Shown here: positions 21,109 through 31,374 of the stretch, piece after piece
Position numbering within the stretch: position 1 is the first letter of the stretch
How the letters are laid out: every line of letters begins with the position of its first letter
Origin: Streptococcus porcinus
Lineage (GTDB): Bacteria > Bacillota > Bacilli > Lactobacillales > Streptococcaceae
Length of the DNA stretch: 64,000 bases
Direction of reading: 5' to 3'
NCBI RefSeq assembly: GCF_900475415.1
Contig: NZ_LS483388.1
Location: 1,598,001 to 1,662,000, forward strand
Translations under genes and position numbers: made by a program
Notes under the pieces: model-generated
Databases searched by the model: none
Told to the model about the DNA's origin: nothing
Seen by the model: the letters and a program-made list of their open reading frames with translations, nothing else

Positions 21109-21345
21109 TTACGATTTTAAGACCAGTAAGATACTCATAACTGCAAATGACAAAATGGGTACTAAGAGTATTGCTATCATTAAGATATCATAAAGAAAAG
21201 CCTGTCTCTCAACAGCAGTTTTATCTTTTCTAGATCGGGCACGTAACAAAATCCATAGCAAACAAATCACTAATACTAGGACCAAGGCAATCACCAAACC
21301 TTGCAAATAAAGACTAAACAATTCTAATAACATCATATTATCCAT
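21109..21345 (-). CDS. Small membrane protein (DUF4059)
   Basis: A 78-residue protein with two hydrophobic helices (about 12-34 and 52-75) joined by a basic loop, LLRARSRKDKTAVERQAFLY. I recognise the family as DUF4059, known in streptococci upstream of trxB; no function is known. The position between an amino-acid ABC transporter and trxB suggests, but does not show, a redox or uptake link. No strong ribosome site precedes the first Met, so the true start may be one of the later Mets at residues 4-5. Confidence 0.75.
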   Translation of the reverse strand: MDNMMLLELFSLYLQGLVIALVLVLVICLLWILLRARSRKDKTAVERQAFLYDILMIAILLVPILSFAVMSILLVLKS

Positions 21346-21434
21346 TTCATATCTATCAATTTTTCTAATGTATCAGTTACACAAGAAAAGCCCAGATTAT
21401 TCCTGGACCTTTCTATTATAACAAAAGTCTAAAT

Positions 21435-22178
21435 TTAAATATAGGATTTGGAGAATTTGTTGAAAAATTCTTTTGTTCTAGCTTCTTTAGGATGCTTGAA
21501 TAATTCTTTGGGATTTCCAGATTCTAAAATCTTACCGTTATCTAAAAAGAGAACCTTGTCTGCTACTTGTGATACAAAATCCATATCATGGCTGACTAGC
21601 ACCATGGTTTGTCCCGACCTAGCTGCCTGAACAATTGACTTTTCAACCTCTCCTACCAACTCTGGATCTAGGGCTGAAGTAGGCTCATCCAATAATAATA
21701 CATCAGGCTTCATGGCTAGTGCTCGTGCTATGGCAACCCGTTGCTTTTGACCACCTGATAAATGTCTTGGATAATGATTCTCACGATCAGCTAAGCCTAC
21801 TTTTCTCAGTTCTTCCTTAGCTATAGCTGTCGCTTCTTTATCTGAGAGTTTTTTGACAACGATAAGACCTTCCTTGACATTTTCTAAAGCTGTGCGGCGC
21901 TCAAAAAGATTAAATTGTTGGAAAACCATGGCTAATTTTCGTCGAAGAATAAGCACTTCCTCTTTGGTGATAGTTTCAAAATTAACCTTAAAACCATCAA
22001 TCTGAATCATTCCCTTATCTGGTTTTTCTAAATAATTCATACTCCGTAAAAAAGTTGATTTCCCAGCTCCAGATGCTCCTACAAGGGCAATAACTTGTCC
22101 CTTCTCAATGTCCAAGTTTAAATCATCTAAAACTTTTTGGCCAGAAAAATATTTACTTAAATGACTTATTTTTATCAT
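21435..22178 (-). CDS. Polar amino-acid ABC transporter, ATP-binding protein
   Basis: ATPase of an importer of the polar amino-acid (PAAT) class. The 247 residues have Walker A GASGAGKST (about 33-41), Q-loop FQQFNLFERRTALENV, signature HLSGGQKQRVAIARALAM and Walker B VLLLDEPTSALDPE, then the H-loop VLVSHDMDF. It overlaps the permease by one base (TAATG). Cystine (TcyC type) is one plausible substrate; glutamine or other amino acids cannot be excluded. Confidence 0.9.
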   Translation of the reverse strand: MIKISHLSKYFSGQKVLDDLNLDIEKGQVIALVGASGAGKSTFLRSMNYLEKPDKGMIQIDGFKVNFETITKEEVLILRRKLAMVFQQFNLFERRTALENVKEGLIVVKKLSDKEATAIAKEELRKVGLADRENHYPRHLSGGQKQRVAIARALAMKPDVLLLDEPTSALDPELVGEVEKSIVQAARSGQTMVLVSHDMDFVSQVADKVLFLDNGKILESGNPKELFKHPKEARTKEFFNKFSKSYI

Positions 22179-22981
22179 TAGCGTAAGTCCCCCATTTCTT
22201 TCTCTGACACTCTAATTGGTTCTGTAATCGTCATTGATTTCTCAATCAAATTACCTAGCTGTTCAATAAGAAAACTGATAAACCAGTAAACTAAAGCAAC
22301 CGAAATATATCTTTCAAAGTAGCGGTAATCTGCACCACCCAGAATTTGAGCTTGGGCAAACATTTCAACAATACCAGCATTGAAAGCTAAAGAAGTACCT
22401 TTAGTCAATCCTATCAAACCATTTATTAATGTTGGTGTCGCTACAACTGCCGCATTTGGAATAATGACGCGTTTATAAACCTGCACTGGAGTCATACCTA
22501 AGCTTCTTGCAGCCTCAATTTCACCATTGTCTACAGATTGAATCGCAGCACGAATCGTTTCACTAGCGTAGGCTGCCTCATTAAAGGCAAATGCTGTAAT
22601 GGCAAATATAGAGGCAGGAATAGCATTAATATTCCAATGCAAGCCATACCTTACATTAAGGAATTTTAAAAAGAGCGGAATCCCATAATAGGTTAGCATC
22701 AATTGAACCAAAATAGGTGTTCCTCTTAAGAAACTAACAAATATAGCTTGGATAGGATATAAAACTTTTGTTCGATTAATTTTAACCAAGGCAAAAAGTA
22801 AGGCTAATAAAAGTCCAAATATTGCCCCAGCTACTGTCAATCCTATCGTCAAAGGTAAACGTTCAATAATATCTGGCAAAGCATCAAAAACAGCTCGCCA
22901 ACTAAAAAGTTTTCCTTCTGGAATATGTTTGATTAATTGGTCAAACCAAGACCAACTACTTGCTACGATGACTACCATCAT
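22178..22981 (-). CDS. Polar amino-acid ABC transporter, permease
   Basis: Membrane channel of the importer. The 267 residues have about five helices and the HisM-type block FNEAAYASETIRAAIQSVDN near residue 150, plus EAARSLGMTPVQVYKRVIIP, the EAA loop that contacts the ATPase. A GGGGAA ribosome site precedes the two start Mets. Its gene is separated from the binding-protein gene by 129 bases that include a terminator hairpin. Confidence 0.9.
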   Translation of the reverse strand: MMVVIVASSWSWFDQLIKHIPEGKLFSWRAVFDALPDIIERLPLTIGLTVAGAIFGLLLALLFALVKINRTKVLYPIQAIFVSFLRGTPILVQLMLTYYGIPLFLKFLNVRYGLHWNINAIPASIFAITAFAFNEAAYASETIRAAIQSVDNGEIEAARSLGMTPVQVYKRVIIPNAAVVATPTLINGLIGLTKGTSLAFNAGIVEMFAQAQILGGADYRYFERYISVALVYWFISFLIEQLGNLIEKSMTITEPIRVSEKEMGDLR

Positions 22982-23064
22982 TTCCCCTTTTTCCTATCGA
23001 TATCTTCTAAGTTTAGCACGCTAGGCAAGCACTGTAAAATAGAAAGTCTTAATTATGGCAATAG

Positions 23065-23095
23065 AAAAAGTCTATCACTCTTGTAATAGACTTTT
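23065..23095 (-). terminator. Hairpin between binding-protein and permease genes
   Basis: AAAAGTCTAT / ATAGACTTTT with a 10-base loop; on the minus strand followed by TTCTATT. It would end most transcripts after the binding-protein gene, letting that product exceed the membrane parts. Confidence 0.75.
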
Positions 23096-23110
23096 GATTA
23101 TTATTAAATA

Positions 23111-23944
23111 TTACTTTAATGAAGAAACAAAGTCACCTTCAAAGAATTTTTGACTCAATTGCTTCAATTGTCCCGATTTTTTTAGTTTTCCTAATCCTTT
23201 ATTGACATAGCTCTGCAATTCTTTTCCCTTAGCATCATCAGAAAAAATAAAATATTCTAAACCGTCTTTTTCATCTCCAACTTTTTCTGTCAGTTTAGTG
23301 ATTTTGAGGTCATATCCTTGTTCCTTAATAGCTGTTTTTAAAGAAATAGCATCATAGAATAAGAAATCTAGCTGACCATTTTCAAGCATCTGGAGTCTTT
23401 GTGTAAATGGTGTAGATCCTGAGGCATAAGTGATTTCAATTGGTTTTTTCTTAGGATGCTTTTTGTTCCATTTTTCTAAAACCTGCATATAGTTAGCCCC
23501 CGACATTCCTTGTGTTTTCTTACCAGATAAGTCTGCCAGTTGTTTATAACCTTTATTACCTTTAGTTGCCAAAGCGTAGTTGGATTTGGAAATAGCTTTT
23601 GAAAAGAGATACTTTTGTGCTCTTTCTGCACTGTAACCATAATCATTTGCTGCAATCTGGTAGCGACCTGCATCAATTCCTGATAAAATCGAAGGAAAAG
23701 CAACCGTCTCAAATTTTAATTCATACTGCTTAGAATTCTTAAAAATAGCTTTTAAGACTTGAATATCGTAACCTGTCAAGGTTTTCCCATCTTTATAAGT
23801 AAAAGGCTTGGTAGCAGCATCTGTCGCAACGGTAATGACCTCTTTATCTTTTGCCGAAACCTCAGTCGCTATCCCTAAAGTCATAAAAACTAGACTAGCA
23901 AAAAGCAATAAGCTTATAAATGAAATGTTTTTCTTTGCCATCAT
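23111..23944 (-). CDS. Amino-acid ABC transporter substrate-binding protein
   Basis: Extracellular solute-binding protein, family 3 type. The ATG at 23942-23944 follows GGGGAG by 5 bases, giving 277 residues; a longer frame start is not supported. Residues 1-35 form a signal peptide ending EVSA. The mature domain begins VITVATDAATKPFTYKDGKT, the ligand-binding start, and includes DISGIDAGRYQIAANDYGYS-like blocks (LSGIDAGRYQIAANDYGYS). No lipobox cysteine is visible at the cleavage site, which is unusual for a Gram-positive binding protein. A -10 TATAAT is at 23960-23965. Substrate is uncertain. Confidence 0.88.
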   Translation of the reverse strand: MMAKKNISFISLLLFASLVFMTLGIATEVSAKDKEVITVATDAATKPFTYKDGKTLTGYDIQVLKAIFKNSKQYELKFETVAFPSILSGIDAGRYQIAANDYGYSAERAQKYLFSKAISKSNYALATKGNKGYKQLADLSGKKTQGMSGANYMQVLEKWNKKHPKKKPIEITYASGSTPFTQRLQMLENGQLDFLFYDAISLKTAIKEQGYDLKITKLTEKVGDEKDGLEYFIFSDDAKGKELQSYVNKGLGKLKKSGQLKQLSQKFFEGDFVSSLK

Positions 23945-24040
23945 TTTATCTCCCCATTTATTATACACTTAGTCTAACAAAAGTCTTTCTTTTTGAAAAA
24001 TAGTAATATCCTATCAAGACATTAGGAATTTTATATAACA

Positions 24041-24071
24041 AAAAAATACCAGTGCAAACCTGGTATTTTTT
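24041..24071 (-). terminator. Helicase gene terminator
   Basis: AAAAAATACCAG / CTGGTATTTTTT perfect stem, 7-base loop, immediately after the helicase stop codon. Confidence 0.9.
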
Positions 24072-24073
24072 AA

Positions 24074-25417
24074 TTAAAAACTTTGTTTCTTAGCTTTACG
24101 CTCTGCGCGACCACGTGCTTTACCCTCAGCTCGGCGTTCTTTACGACGTTTTTCGTCCACAACCCATTGGATTTTTTTCTTATAGCCAGGTTTAACTTTT
24201 TTCTTCTTCTTTTTAACAAGGCCAATCATTTCCGTATCTAATTTTTGATAGGATTTTTCACGATTATAACGACGATCGCGATCATATGTATCTCTAAATT
24301 CGCCATTTTTTAGCATTTTAGGGATAAAACTGATACCCATTTTTTCTAATTCTCGAATATCTGAATCATCACTTGGTTGATATAGGGTAATTGCTGTGCC
24401 CGAAAGGCCATTACGTCCAGTCCGACCCACACGATGTACAAAGAAAGATAAGTCTTGTGGGATAGCATCATTAATAACATGACTAACACCTTCAATATCA
24501 ATACCACGCGCAGCTAAATCAGTCGCAACAATGTATTCAAAATCTAATTTTTTAACTTGATTCATAATACGTTTACGTTCTCGTGGGGGAACACCACCAT
24601 GAATCTTTGCAACTTTTAATCCATTAGCAACTAAAAAGCTGTGCAGATCGTCTGCTCTTTCTTTTGTGTTAACAAAAATCATTGCTAGATATGGTTGTAT
24701 ATTTTTTAAAATTTCTAAAATGTGACCATTTTTATCCCGACCTTTAGTTGAGACTAACCAATTATCAATGTTATCAGCGATAACAGTTTCTGTCTTGATT
24801 TGTTCAATTAGGGGATTTCTCAAATATTTTTTTAAGAATGGTTGTAATTTTTGTGGAATAGTTGCCGAAAAAACTAAGATTTGAACTTCTTTAGATAAAG
24901 ATGATGCAATCTTATCAACGGTATCCAAAAACCCCATATCCATGGTCATATCTGCTTCATCAACTACAAAGGTACTTGCTTTATGAATAGCTAAATCACC
25001 AGATTTAACTAAATCATAAATACGGCCTGGTGTTCCAACAACAATGTGAGGTTGCGACCCTTTTAACTTTTCAATTTGACGTAACTTGTCTGTTCCACCA
25101 ACATAGTTAACTAGTCGGATTTCTTTTTGGCTATGATTAGCAATCTGTTTTGCAGCTTCAAATATCTGAGTAGCTAATTCTCGACTTGGAGCTGTGATGA
25201 GAACTTGAACATCTCTACTATTTTCATCTAACTTTTCAAAAATTGGCAACAAGAATGTGTGAGTTTTGCCCGACCCTGTTTTCGATTCACCAACTAAATC
25301 TCTGCCAGAATTGACAATCGGTATGAGTTTTTTTTGCACTTCAGTAGGCTCTTTGAAGTTAATTTCCTCAAGTGCTTTCTGAATGTAATGTTTAAAATTA
25401 TAATCTTTAAATGACAT
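24074..25417 (-). CDS. DEAD-box RNA helicase (CshB-like)
   Basis: ATP-dependent RNA helicase for ribosome assembly or mRNA turnover, often cold-induced. The 447 residues show motif Q near PTEVQKKLIP, motif I GESKTGSGKTHTF (about 40-52), PSRELA, DEAD in FVVDEADMTMDMG, SAT in VFSATIPQKLQ, and HRVGRTGRNG. The last 70 residues are very Lys/Arg rich and probably bind RNA. It closely resembles streptococcal CshB; the symbol is left open because two similar helicases occur in these genomes. Confidence 0.9.
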   Translation of the reverse strand: MSFKDYNFKHYIQKALEEINFKEPTEVQKKLIPIVNSGRDLVGESKTGSGKTHTFLLPIFEKLDENSRDVQVLITAPSRELATQIFEAAKQIANHSQKEIRLVNYVGGTDKLRQIEKLKGSQPHIVVGTPGRIYDLVKSGDLAIHKASTFVVDEADMTMDMGFLDTVDKIASSLSKEVQILVFSATIPQKLQPFLKKYLRNPLIEQIKTETVIADNIDNWLVSTKGRDKNGHILEILKNIQPYLAMIFVNTKERADDLHSFLVANGLKVAKIHGGVPPRERKRIMNQVKKLDFEYIVATDLAARGIDIEGVSHVINDAIPQDLSFFVHRVGRTGRNGLSGTAITLYQPSDDSDIRELEKMGISFIPKMLKNGEFRDTYDRDRRYNREKSYQKLDTEMIGLVKKKKKKVKPGYKKKIQWVVDEKRRKERRAEGKARGRAERKAKKQSF

Positions 25418-25469
25418 AGTTACCCCTTTTTCCCCTCATATTATAACATGATTATTCTAGACAAGCAAA

Positions 25470-25490
25470 ATGCAGTGCAAGGCACTGCAT
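25470..25490 (-). terminator. Terminator after the mraY operon
   Basis: ATGCAGTGC / GCACTGCAT stem with a 3-base loop; on the minus strand followed by TTTGCTTG. It closes the rsmH-ftsL-pbp2X-mraY operon 8 bases after mraY. Confidence 0.8.
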
Positions 25491-25498
25491 CATGACTT

Positions 25499-26506
25499 TT
25501 ATAGATATAGAATTATTAGGACAAGGAGACTAGCTAAAAGGCCAATAAGCCATAAGAAAGCGTCTACTTTCCATTCAGACCAGCGCTCTCCTTTTCCTGT
25601 TAAGCCACCTAATTCAAGATGGTGATGGAAAGGTGTCATTCTAAAGATTCGACGACCTTCACCATATTTTTTTTTCGTGTATTTAAAATAGGACACTTGC
25701 AATATGACAGAACTTGTTTCAAAAACATAGACAATTCCAATAATAAGTAAAGTCCATTCTTGGCGTAAAGCAATTGAAATTGTTGCCAACATCGCACCTA
25801 GAGCAAGACTTCCAACATCACCCATGAAAACCTTGGCAGGCTTATGATTATAGATAAAGAAGCCAAACAAGGCACCAATCATGATAACAATTAATAGAAG
25901 CACATCAAATTGTTCTTGAACAAAAGCAATAATCCCATAAGTCGCTAAACTTATAACTACGGAAATTGAAGCCAGGCCATCGATTCCGTCAGTTAAATTG
26001 ACAGCATTGGAGAAACCAACAATCCAAAATAAAACAAAAAGCAAGTAAACAAACCCTAAATGGATATGATATCCTAAAACATTGATTGAATCAATACCAC
26101 TTGGTGCTACATGGAGAAAGTAAAAGATTAAACCACCAATGATTTGAAGTGCCATTTTTTGTTTAGCAGTTAATCCCTCATTAATTTGCTTAAAAATTTT
26201 CAAAAAATCATCAAGAAAGCCTATGAAACCATAGATTAAAATAACAGCTAAAATGCCTGAAATCAAACCTAGATGCATCCACTCTTTAAAAAGACTGAAG
26301 CTAAAAACTAGAGACAATAGACTTGCTACTAGAAGAAACACTGTCCCCCCCATAGTAGGGGTACCCGCTTTAGCTAAATGTTGTTTAACATCTTCATGCA
26401 TTTGTTGCCCACCAATTTTTTTCTTTTGATAGAATTTTATAAAAAATGGCATGGTGAGAGCAGTTAATATCAATGATATTATTCCTGCTGTAATTGTTAA
26501 AAACAT
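25499..26506 (-). CDS. mraY: Phospho-MurNAc-pentapeptide translocase
   Basis: Membrane enzyme that transfers phospho-MurNAc-pentapeptide to undecaprenyl phosphate, making lipid I. The 335 residues have about ten helices. The catalytic aspartates are seen in [17 protein letters not shown] (about 112-128) and [10 protein letters not shown] (near 172-181), and [20 protein letters not shown] precedes the HHH loop [14 protein letters not shown]. Its start lies one base after the pbp2X stop, the standard streptococcal order. Confidence 0.96.
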   Translation of the reverse strand: MFLTITAGIISLILTALTMPFFIKFYQKKKIGGQQMHEDVKQHLAKAGTPTMGGTVFLLVASLLSLVFSFSLFKEWMHLGLISGILAVILIYGFIGFLDDFLKIFKQINEGLTAKQKMALQIIGGLIFYFLHVAPSGIDSINVLGYHIHLGFVYLLFVLFWIVGFSNAVNLTDGIDGLASISVVISLATYGIIAFVQEQFDVLLLIVIMIGALFGFFIYNHKPAKVFMGDVGSLALGAMLATISIALRQEWTLLIIGIVYVFETSSVILQVSYFKYTKKKYGEGRRIFRMTPFHHHLELGGLTGKGERWSEWKVDAFLWLIGLLASLLVLIILYL

Positions 26507-26507
26507 G

Positions 26508-28760
26508 TTAATCTCCTAGTTTAATATCAATTTTCTTAATTTTCTTGAGTGATTTTCCTACATCAACACTTTGACTAACCACTCGTCCTTTTTTCGAACC
26601 TTTATATTGTACCTCAATACCTGTCCATTTTGCAAATTTTTCAACATTTTGTTTTGTCCAACCATACATATCAGGTAGTGTCTCAAAATTATTGGTCAAA
26701 AGCAAAATTTGCTGATTATTGGTCAAATTGGTTTCTTTAGCCTTAGACATTTTAACAATCTTATCACCATTTCCAAGAACAATTGGTTGAACTAGATTAC
26801 GGCGAAGTTCATCTGAAGTGTTACCAGGCTTTTCACCGATAAAGTTAGGTAGCTTATAAGCAGTTGTTTTACTATCTGATTCAGGACTTGGTTTTACTAG
26901 AGTATCTTTCATTAAATAGGCTTCTTCAAGCACTGGATTAATGACGTCTGCCCAGAACATACCACTCCAATGTTCAGGTTGTTGGATGGTTACATACATA
27001 ATAAAATCCGGATTATCAGAGGGCACCATGGCTACCACTGAGAAAACATAGTTTGTTTTGCCGCCCTCGATATAACCACTTCCATCATCTTTTGCAATCT
27101 GAGCAGTTCCTGATTTAACAGCAACCGACATATTACCAACTTTTACAATCGGTCCTGTTGACGCAGAATAAAGTGTTCCAAAAACAGGATCTGTACCAAC
27201 GTTCACCATATAGTCTCTCGTTTCACTAGCAGCTTTTTTAGAAACAGGCTTACCGACAACTTCTTTCTCGGCAGTTCTATATGTCTCAGTATTTGGATCA
27301 TAGATCTGATTAATGAATTGTGGCTCCAACATGGCACCATTATTTGCAATGGCTGAAAATGCTCGTAGCATTTGAATTTGTGTAACACTGATACCTTGTC
27401 CAAAGGCACTCATCGCTTGTGTAACGATATTATCAGATGGGAAAATACCGGCTTCTTCATCACCAATTCCAAATCGCGTTGGAAAACCAAATTTAAATTT
27501 AGTTAAATAATCAAGCCAGGTTTTATTTCCCATTTTCTGTTCTAGTTTTGTCATACCAACGTTACTAGAATACGCAAAACCTTGTGCGTAGGTCATGTAT
27601 TGACCAGTTGAGATTCCTTCGTTAATAGACCAGTCTTGAATGGTGGCATCTGCAATTTTTAGTCCGTTAGCATTACTATAAACATCGTTAGGCTTAAACA
27701 CCCCCTCGTCAATAGCAGCAGCTAGAGTCATCACTTTCATGGTTGATCCTGGTTCAAAGTTATTTTGATAAAGGGCACTCTTCCAGTTGTATTTTTTATT
27801 GTTTAAGCCTTCAAGAGTATCTGCATTGTAAGATGGTCTTTGAGAAGTAGCAAGAATCTCACCCGTTTTAGCATTCACTAAGGTTGCACTTGCCAAAACT
27901 CCTTTTGTTTCATTTTGGAAAACATCCATCTTTGTTTCAAGAAATGTTTGGATAGGTTCAGACAACGTCGTATAAACGTCTTTTCCGTCTATTGCTTTTT
28001 TAACAGTCTTGCCAGTACCTAAAAGAGTGTTCCCATTTTTATCTTTCTCATAGATAATAGTACCATCTTTACCCGATAAAATTTTATTTAGAGATGCTTC
28101 AAGTCCTGTTTTGCCGACTAAACTCTTGCTGCCGTCTTTATTTTCAGTTAAAGCAGCCAAGCCAATTAACTCCGATGCAAAAGTTCCATTTGGATACATG
28201 CGACCAGGGCTTGTTGAAAATGCTACGCCTTTAACGCCAGCTTTTTCCATTGCTTTTCGGATTGTTGTCATCTTGCTAAATGAAATTCCAGACCCCGATG
28301 TCCCAAACGACACTTGAAATAGTCCTTTTTGTTTCAGTTGACTGATAACACTTTTTTTCTTCATGCCTAATTCTTTGTGTAAAATATCAGCAACTGTGTC
28401 AAATTGAGAAGGCTGAACATAAAGCTTTTCCCCAGTAGCCGATACAAATGATTTATCGAGGACAGCGTAAATGCTATAAGTTGTTGAATCGACAGCGATA
28501 GCAACACCATTCCGATCATAAATCGTCCCTCGCTTGGCCTGAACAGTCACTGTTTCTTGGTATACTTGTTTAGCTCCTTGGCTTAAATTAACACCAAATT
28601 TATGGTCCGTCCCGATAATAATAACAAAATTAATGATAAAGACGAAAAATAAAAAAATACTCAGAATCATCATGTTTTGACCGACATGTTCTCGATTTTT
28701 AACTGGTGATTTCCGCCCTCGAATGACATAATCTAAAAAGAATTCTTGAAATTTTTTCAT
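26508..28760 (-). CDS. pbpX: Penicillin-binding protein 2X
   Basis: Class B transpeptidase for septal wall synthesis and the main beta-lactam target in streptococci. The 750 residues show an N-terminal membrane helix (about 28-50), a dimerisation domain, the transpeptidase with STMK in [14 protein letters not shown] near residue 340, SSN in [12 protein letters not shown] and KSGT in [11 protein letters not shown] near 550, and two C-terminal PASTA modules (from about 630), the second starting [18 protein letters not shown]. It sits between ftsL and mraY. I saw no obvious change in the three catalytic boxes. Confidence 0.96.
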   Translation of the reverse strand: MKKFQEFFLDYVIRGRKSPVKNREHVGQNMMILSIFLFFVFIINFVIIIGTDHKFGVNLSQGAKQVYQETVTVQAKRGTIYDRNGVAIAVDSTTYSIYAVLDKSFVSATGEKLYVQPSQFDTVADILHKELGMKKKSVISQLKQKGLFQVSFGTSGSGISFSKMTTIRKAMEKAGVKGVAFSTSPGRMYPNGTFASELIGLAALTENKDGSKSLVGKTGLEASLNKILSGKDGTIIYEKDKNGNTLLGTGKTVKKAIDGKDVYTTLSEPIQTFLETKMDVFQNETKGVLASATLVNAKTGEILATSQRPSYNADTLEGLNNKKYNWKSALYQNNFEPGSTMKVMTLAAAIDEGVFKPNDVYSNANGLKIADATIQDWSINEGISTGQYMTYAQGFAYSSNVGMTKLEQKMGNKTWLDYLTKFKFGFPTRFGIGDEEAGIFPSDNIVTQAMSAFGQGISVTQIQMLRAFSAIANNGAMLEPQFINQIYDPNTETYRTAEKEVVGKPVSKKAASETRDYMVNVGTDPVFGTLYSASTGPIVKVGNMSVAVKSGTAQIAKDDGSGYIEGGKTNYVFSVVAMVPSDNPDFIMYVTIQQPEHWSGMFWADVINPVLEEAYLMKDTLVKPSPESDSKTTAYKLPNFIGEKPGNTSDELRRNLVQPIVLGNGDKIVKMSKAKETNLTNNQQILLLTNNFETLPDMYGWTKQNVEKFAKWTGIEVQYKGSKKGRVVSQSVDVGKSLKKIKKIDIKLGD

Positions 28761-28763
28761 AGA

Positions 28764-29087
28764 TTACTCAACTTTCTTAATATTATCGTTGCGATTGGAG
28801 AGACCAGCTTTTTTAGCAATATCAACAATACGATCACGGCGTGATAGTTCATTAACTTCTTGCTTAGCATTATTAAGGTCAGTTCGTTTATCACTAATTT
28901 GGCTGTTTAAACTAGAAATATCTTGCTGTAATTGTAGTCTGCGACTCTGAAGATAAATAATGCTGACAGCCATTGTAATAGCGGTGATAATCATGGCACT
29001 ATAAAAAGCTTTCTCTATTCTGGAGAAAGTTCTTATCTGTCTTTGTAAGGCAGTCGTAACTGCTTGTCTTCTTTTTTCATTGTTCAT
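28764..29087 (-). CDS. ftsL: Cell-division protein FtsL
   Basis: Bitopic divisome protein that works with FtsB-DivIB. The chosen start ATG at 29085-29087 (MNNEKRRQAVTTALQRQIRT) gives 107 residues, normal for streptococcal FtsL; the open frame extends 56 codons further upstream but that is inside rsmH and has no family likeness. One membrane helix (about 28-50) is followed by a coiled coil (LQLQQDISSLNSQISDKRTD). It starts 4 bases after the rsmH stop and ends 3 bases before pbp2X, so translation is coupled. Confidence 0.92.
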   Translation of the reverse strand: MNNEKRRQAVTTALQRQIRTFSRIEKAFYSAMIITAITMAVSIIYLQSRRLQLQQDISSLNSQISDKRTDLNNAKQEVNELSRRDRIVDIAKKAGLSNRNDNIKKVE

Positions 29088-29091
29088 ACGT

Positions 29092-30042
29092 TTACATCCG
29101 AATTTTTCTGGCCACGCGTAATTTAGCTGAATGAGCACGATTGTTTTCAGCCAGCTCTTCTTTACTAGGTAAAATTGGTTTTCGTGAGACAAGTTCAAAT
29201 TTAGGTTGCATTTCCTCAGGAATAAACGGAATTCCTTTTGGAACATCAACAACACTTGCCTCTTTAAATAATTGCTTGGTTAGACGATCTTCCAAAGAAT
29301 GGAAAGTAATCACTGAAATATGCCCCTCTACCGCTAACAAATCCATAGCTTGTTGTAGAGATTCTTCTGCAGCTCCTAATTCATCATTAACTTCAATTCG
29401 AATCGCTTGGAAAATTTGCTTTGCAGGGTGACCTTTTTTCTTTAATTCTTTGGCCGGCTTTGCTGATTTGATTAATTCTGCTAGCTCTGTCGTTGTTTCA
29501 ATAGGTTTTATAGCCCGAGCTTGCTCAATTTTACGAGCGATCTGTTTTGAGAATCGATCTTCACCATACCTAAAAAAGATACGAACAAGATCATTAAAAC
29601 TATAATCATTGACCACATGATAGGCTGTTAATGAAGCATCTGAATCCATCCGCATATCTAGAGGCGCATCTTGACGATAAGAAAAACCTCGTTCTCTTTC
29701 ATCAAGTTGAGGACTTGAAACGCCGAGATCATAAAGAATACCATCAATAGAATCCACTCCATGAGCCTGCATTTGAGACTTTAAATGGCGAAAGTTATCC
29801 TTGATAAAGGTTACCATCCCTTTTTCGATAAAAGGTGCTAAAAAAATCTGGGCATTATCAATTGCTTTTTGATCTTGGTCAAAACAATACAGATGCCCAT
29901 GTTCATTTAGTTGTGATAAAAGGTATGCAGAATGCCCTGCGCCACCTAGTGTAGCATCAACATAAATGCCATCTGGTTTTACTCGGAGCATATCAACTGT
30001 TTCGTGGAGAAGAACGGTAATATGATGAAATTCTTTTGTCAT
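29092..30042 (-). CDS. rsmH: 16S rRNA m4C1402 methyltransferase
   Basis: Methylates N4 of C1402 in 16S rRNA with SAM; formerly MraW, first gene of the division cluster. The 316 residues begin [20 protein letters not shown] and continue [16 protein letters not shown] (SAM site, 26-41). Later blocks are [20 protein letters not shown] and [18 protein letters not shown]. Length fits the family. It heads the rsmH-ftsL-pbp2X-mraY operon. Confidence 0.97.
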   Translation of the reverse strand: MTKEFHHITVLLHETVDMLRVKPDGIYVDATLGGAGHSAYLLSQLNEHGHLYCFDQDQKAIDNAQIFLAPFIEKGMVTFIKDNFRHLKSQMQAHGVDSIDGILYDLGVSSPQLDERERGFSYRQDAPLDMRMDSDASLTAYHVVNDYSFNDLVRIFFRYGEDRFSKQIARKIEQARAIKPIETTTELAELIKSAKPAKELKKKGHPAKQIFQAIRIEVNDELGAAEESLQQAMDLLAVEGHISVITFHSLEDRLTKQLFKEASVVDVPKGIPFIPEEMQPKFELVSRKPILPSKEELAENNRAHSAKLRVARKIRM

Positions 30043-30080
30043 ACCTTCAATTTTAACACATTTTGAACATTAAGAAAACA

Positions 30081-30120
30081 AAAAGGAAGACATCCGGCTA
30101 CTACCTAGACCGGAACTTCC
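30081..30120 (-). terminator. proBA terminator
   Basis: Nested stem GGAAG/CTTCC plus CCGG/CCGG around a 12-base loop; on the minus strand followed by TTTTTGTTTTC, just after the proA stop. Confidence 0.7.
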
Positions 30121-30123
30121 TCC

Positions 30124-31374
30124 TTAATCGCGAATTTGTCCATTACCATTAATATAAAACTTGCTGCTTGTTAAAGCTTCTAACCCCATTGGTCCCCTTG
30201 CATGGATTTTCTGAGTTGAAATACCAATTTCTGCGCCTAAGCCAAATACAAAACCATCCGTGAAACGCGTTGACGCATTGACATACACTGCTGCTGCATC
30301 AACCTGTTCTTGAAACCTTTCAGCTGCTGCTATATTTTGTGTAATAATGGCTTCAGAATGATGACTACTATAAGTATTAATCCAGGAGATCGCCTGATCA
30401 AGTGAGGACACAATTTTTACTGACATGATATAGTCCAAGTATTCCATTCCATAATCTTCCTGACTAGCTAAGGTAGCCTCTTTAAAGAAATTAATAGCTA
30501 GTGAATCTGTTCGAAAAGCGACTGGATGCACTGCAGAAATAGCTTTTTCAAGTTGGGGAATAAAACGCTCCGCGACTGCTTCATGAATAACCAAACTTTC
30601 AGCAGCATTACAAACACTTGGTCGTTGCGTTTTGGCATTAATCACAATGCGGGTCGCCATATCAAGGTCGGCTGTTTCATCGATATAAATATGAACATTT
30701 CCTATGCCAGTCTCGATAACTGGCACCTTAGCTTTTTCCTTAACAGTCTGAATGAGTCTAGCGCCGCCTCGAGGAATCAAGACATCTATATAATCAGTAG
30801 CACCCATTAACTCTTCTGCTAAGGTATGTGAAGGGTCTTCAAGTAATTGAATAGCATCCTCCGCCATTTTGGAACTTTTCAGGCTTGATCTAACAACTTT
30901 GACTAAAGCTTTGTTGGTATTTAAAGCATCTCTACCCCCTCTAAGAATGATAGCATTATTCGTTTTGAAGGCTAGACTAAAAGCATCGATGGTAACATTG
31001 GGGCGACTTTCAAAAATCATTGCAATAACGCCTAACGGAACCCTCTTTTGGACAATTTTTAATCCGTCTAAATTAGTATAGCCTTTAATAACTTGACCAA
31101 TAGGATCTTCCAAATCTGCTACTTTTTTTACGCCTTCAACAATTGCTTTGATACGTTCTTTAGTTAGTAATAAACGATCTAACATTATGTCTGAAATATC
31201 ATGGTCTTTTGCTTGATCCATATCTTTTTGATTTTCCTGCAGAATAAAATCACTATTACTAAGTAGATCATTAGCTAATTGCAATAAAAAATTATTTTTC
31301 TCAAGTGTTGATAAGCTGAGTAGGTCAAAACTTGCTTTCTTGGCTTGACAACCAAGTCGATTAATTAAGTCCAT
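30124..31374 (-). CDS. proA: Gamma-glutamyl phosphate reductase
   Basis: Second step of proline synthesis: NADPH reduction of gamma-glutamyl phosphate to the semialdehyde. The 416 residues match the family. The NADP site region [20 protein letters not shown] is near 117-136; the catalytic cysteine is in [17 protein letters not shown] near residue 255; [13 protein letters not shown] is the conserved end. It overlaps proB by 14 bases, so the two are co-translated. Confidence 0.96.
   Translation of the reverse strand: MDLINRLGCQAKKASFDLLSLSTLEKNNFLLQLANDLLSNSDFILQENQKDMDQAKDHDISDIMLDRLLLTKERIKAIVEGVKKVADLEDPIGQVIKGYTNLDGLKIVQKRVPLGVIAMIFESRPNVTIDAFSLAFKTNNAIILRGGRDALNTNKALVKVVRSSLKSSKMAEDAIQLLEDPSHTLAEELMGATDYIDVLIPRGGARLIQTVKEKAKVPVIETGIGNVHIYIDETADLDMATRIVINAKTQRPSVCNAAESLVIHEAVAERFIPQLEKAISAVHPVAFRTDSLAINFFKEATLASQEDYGMEYLDYIMSVKIVSSLDQAISWINTYSSHHSEAIITQNIAAAERFQEQVDAAAVYVNASTRFTDGFVFGLGAEIGISTQKIHARGPMGLEALTSSKFYINGNGQIRD

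Noticed and set aside
29088-29255. N-terminal extension of FtsL
   Set aside because: These codons lie within rsmH in another frame and do not resemble FtsL; the start at 29087 gives the normal length.
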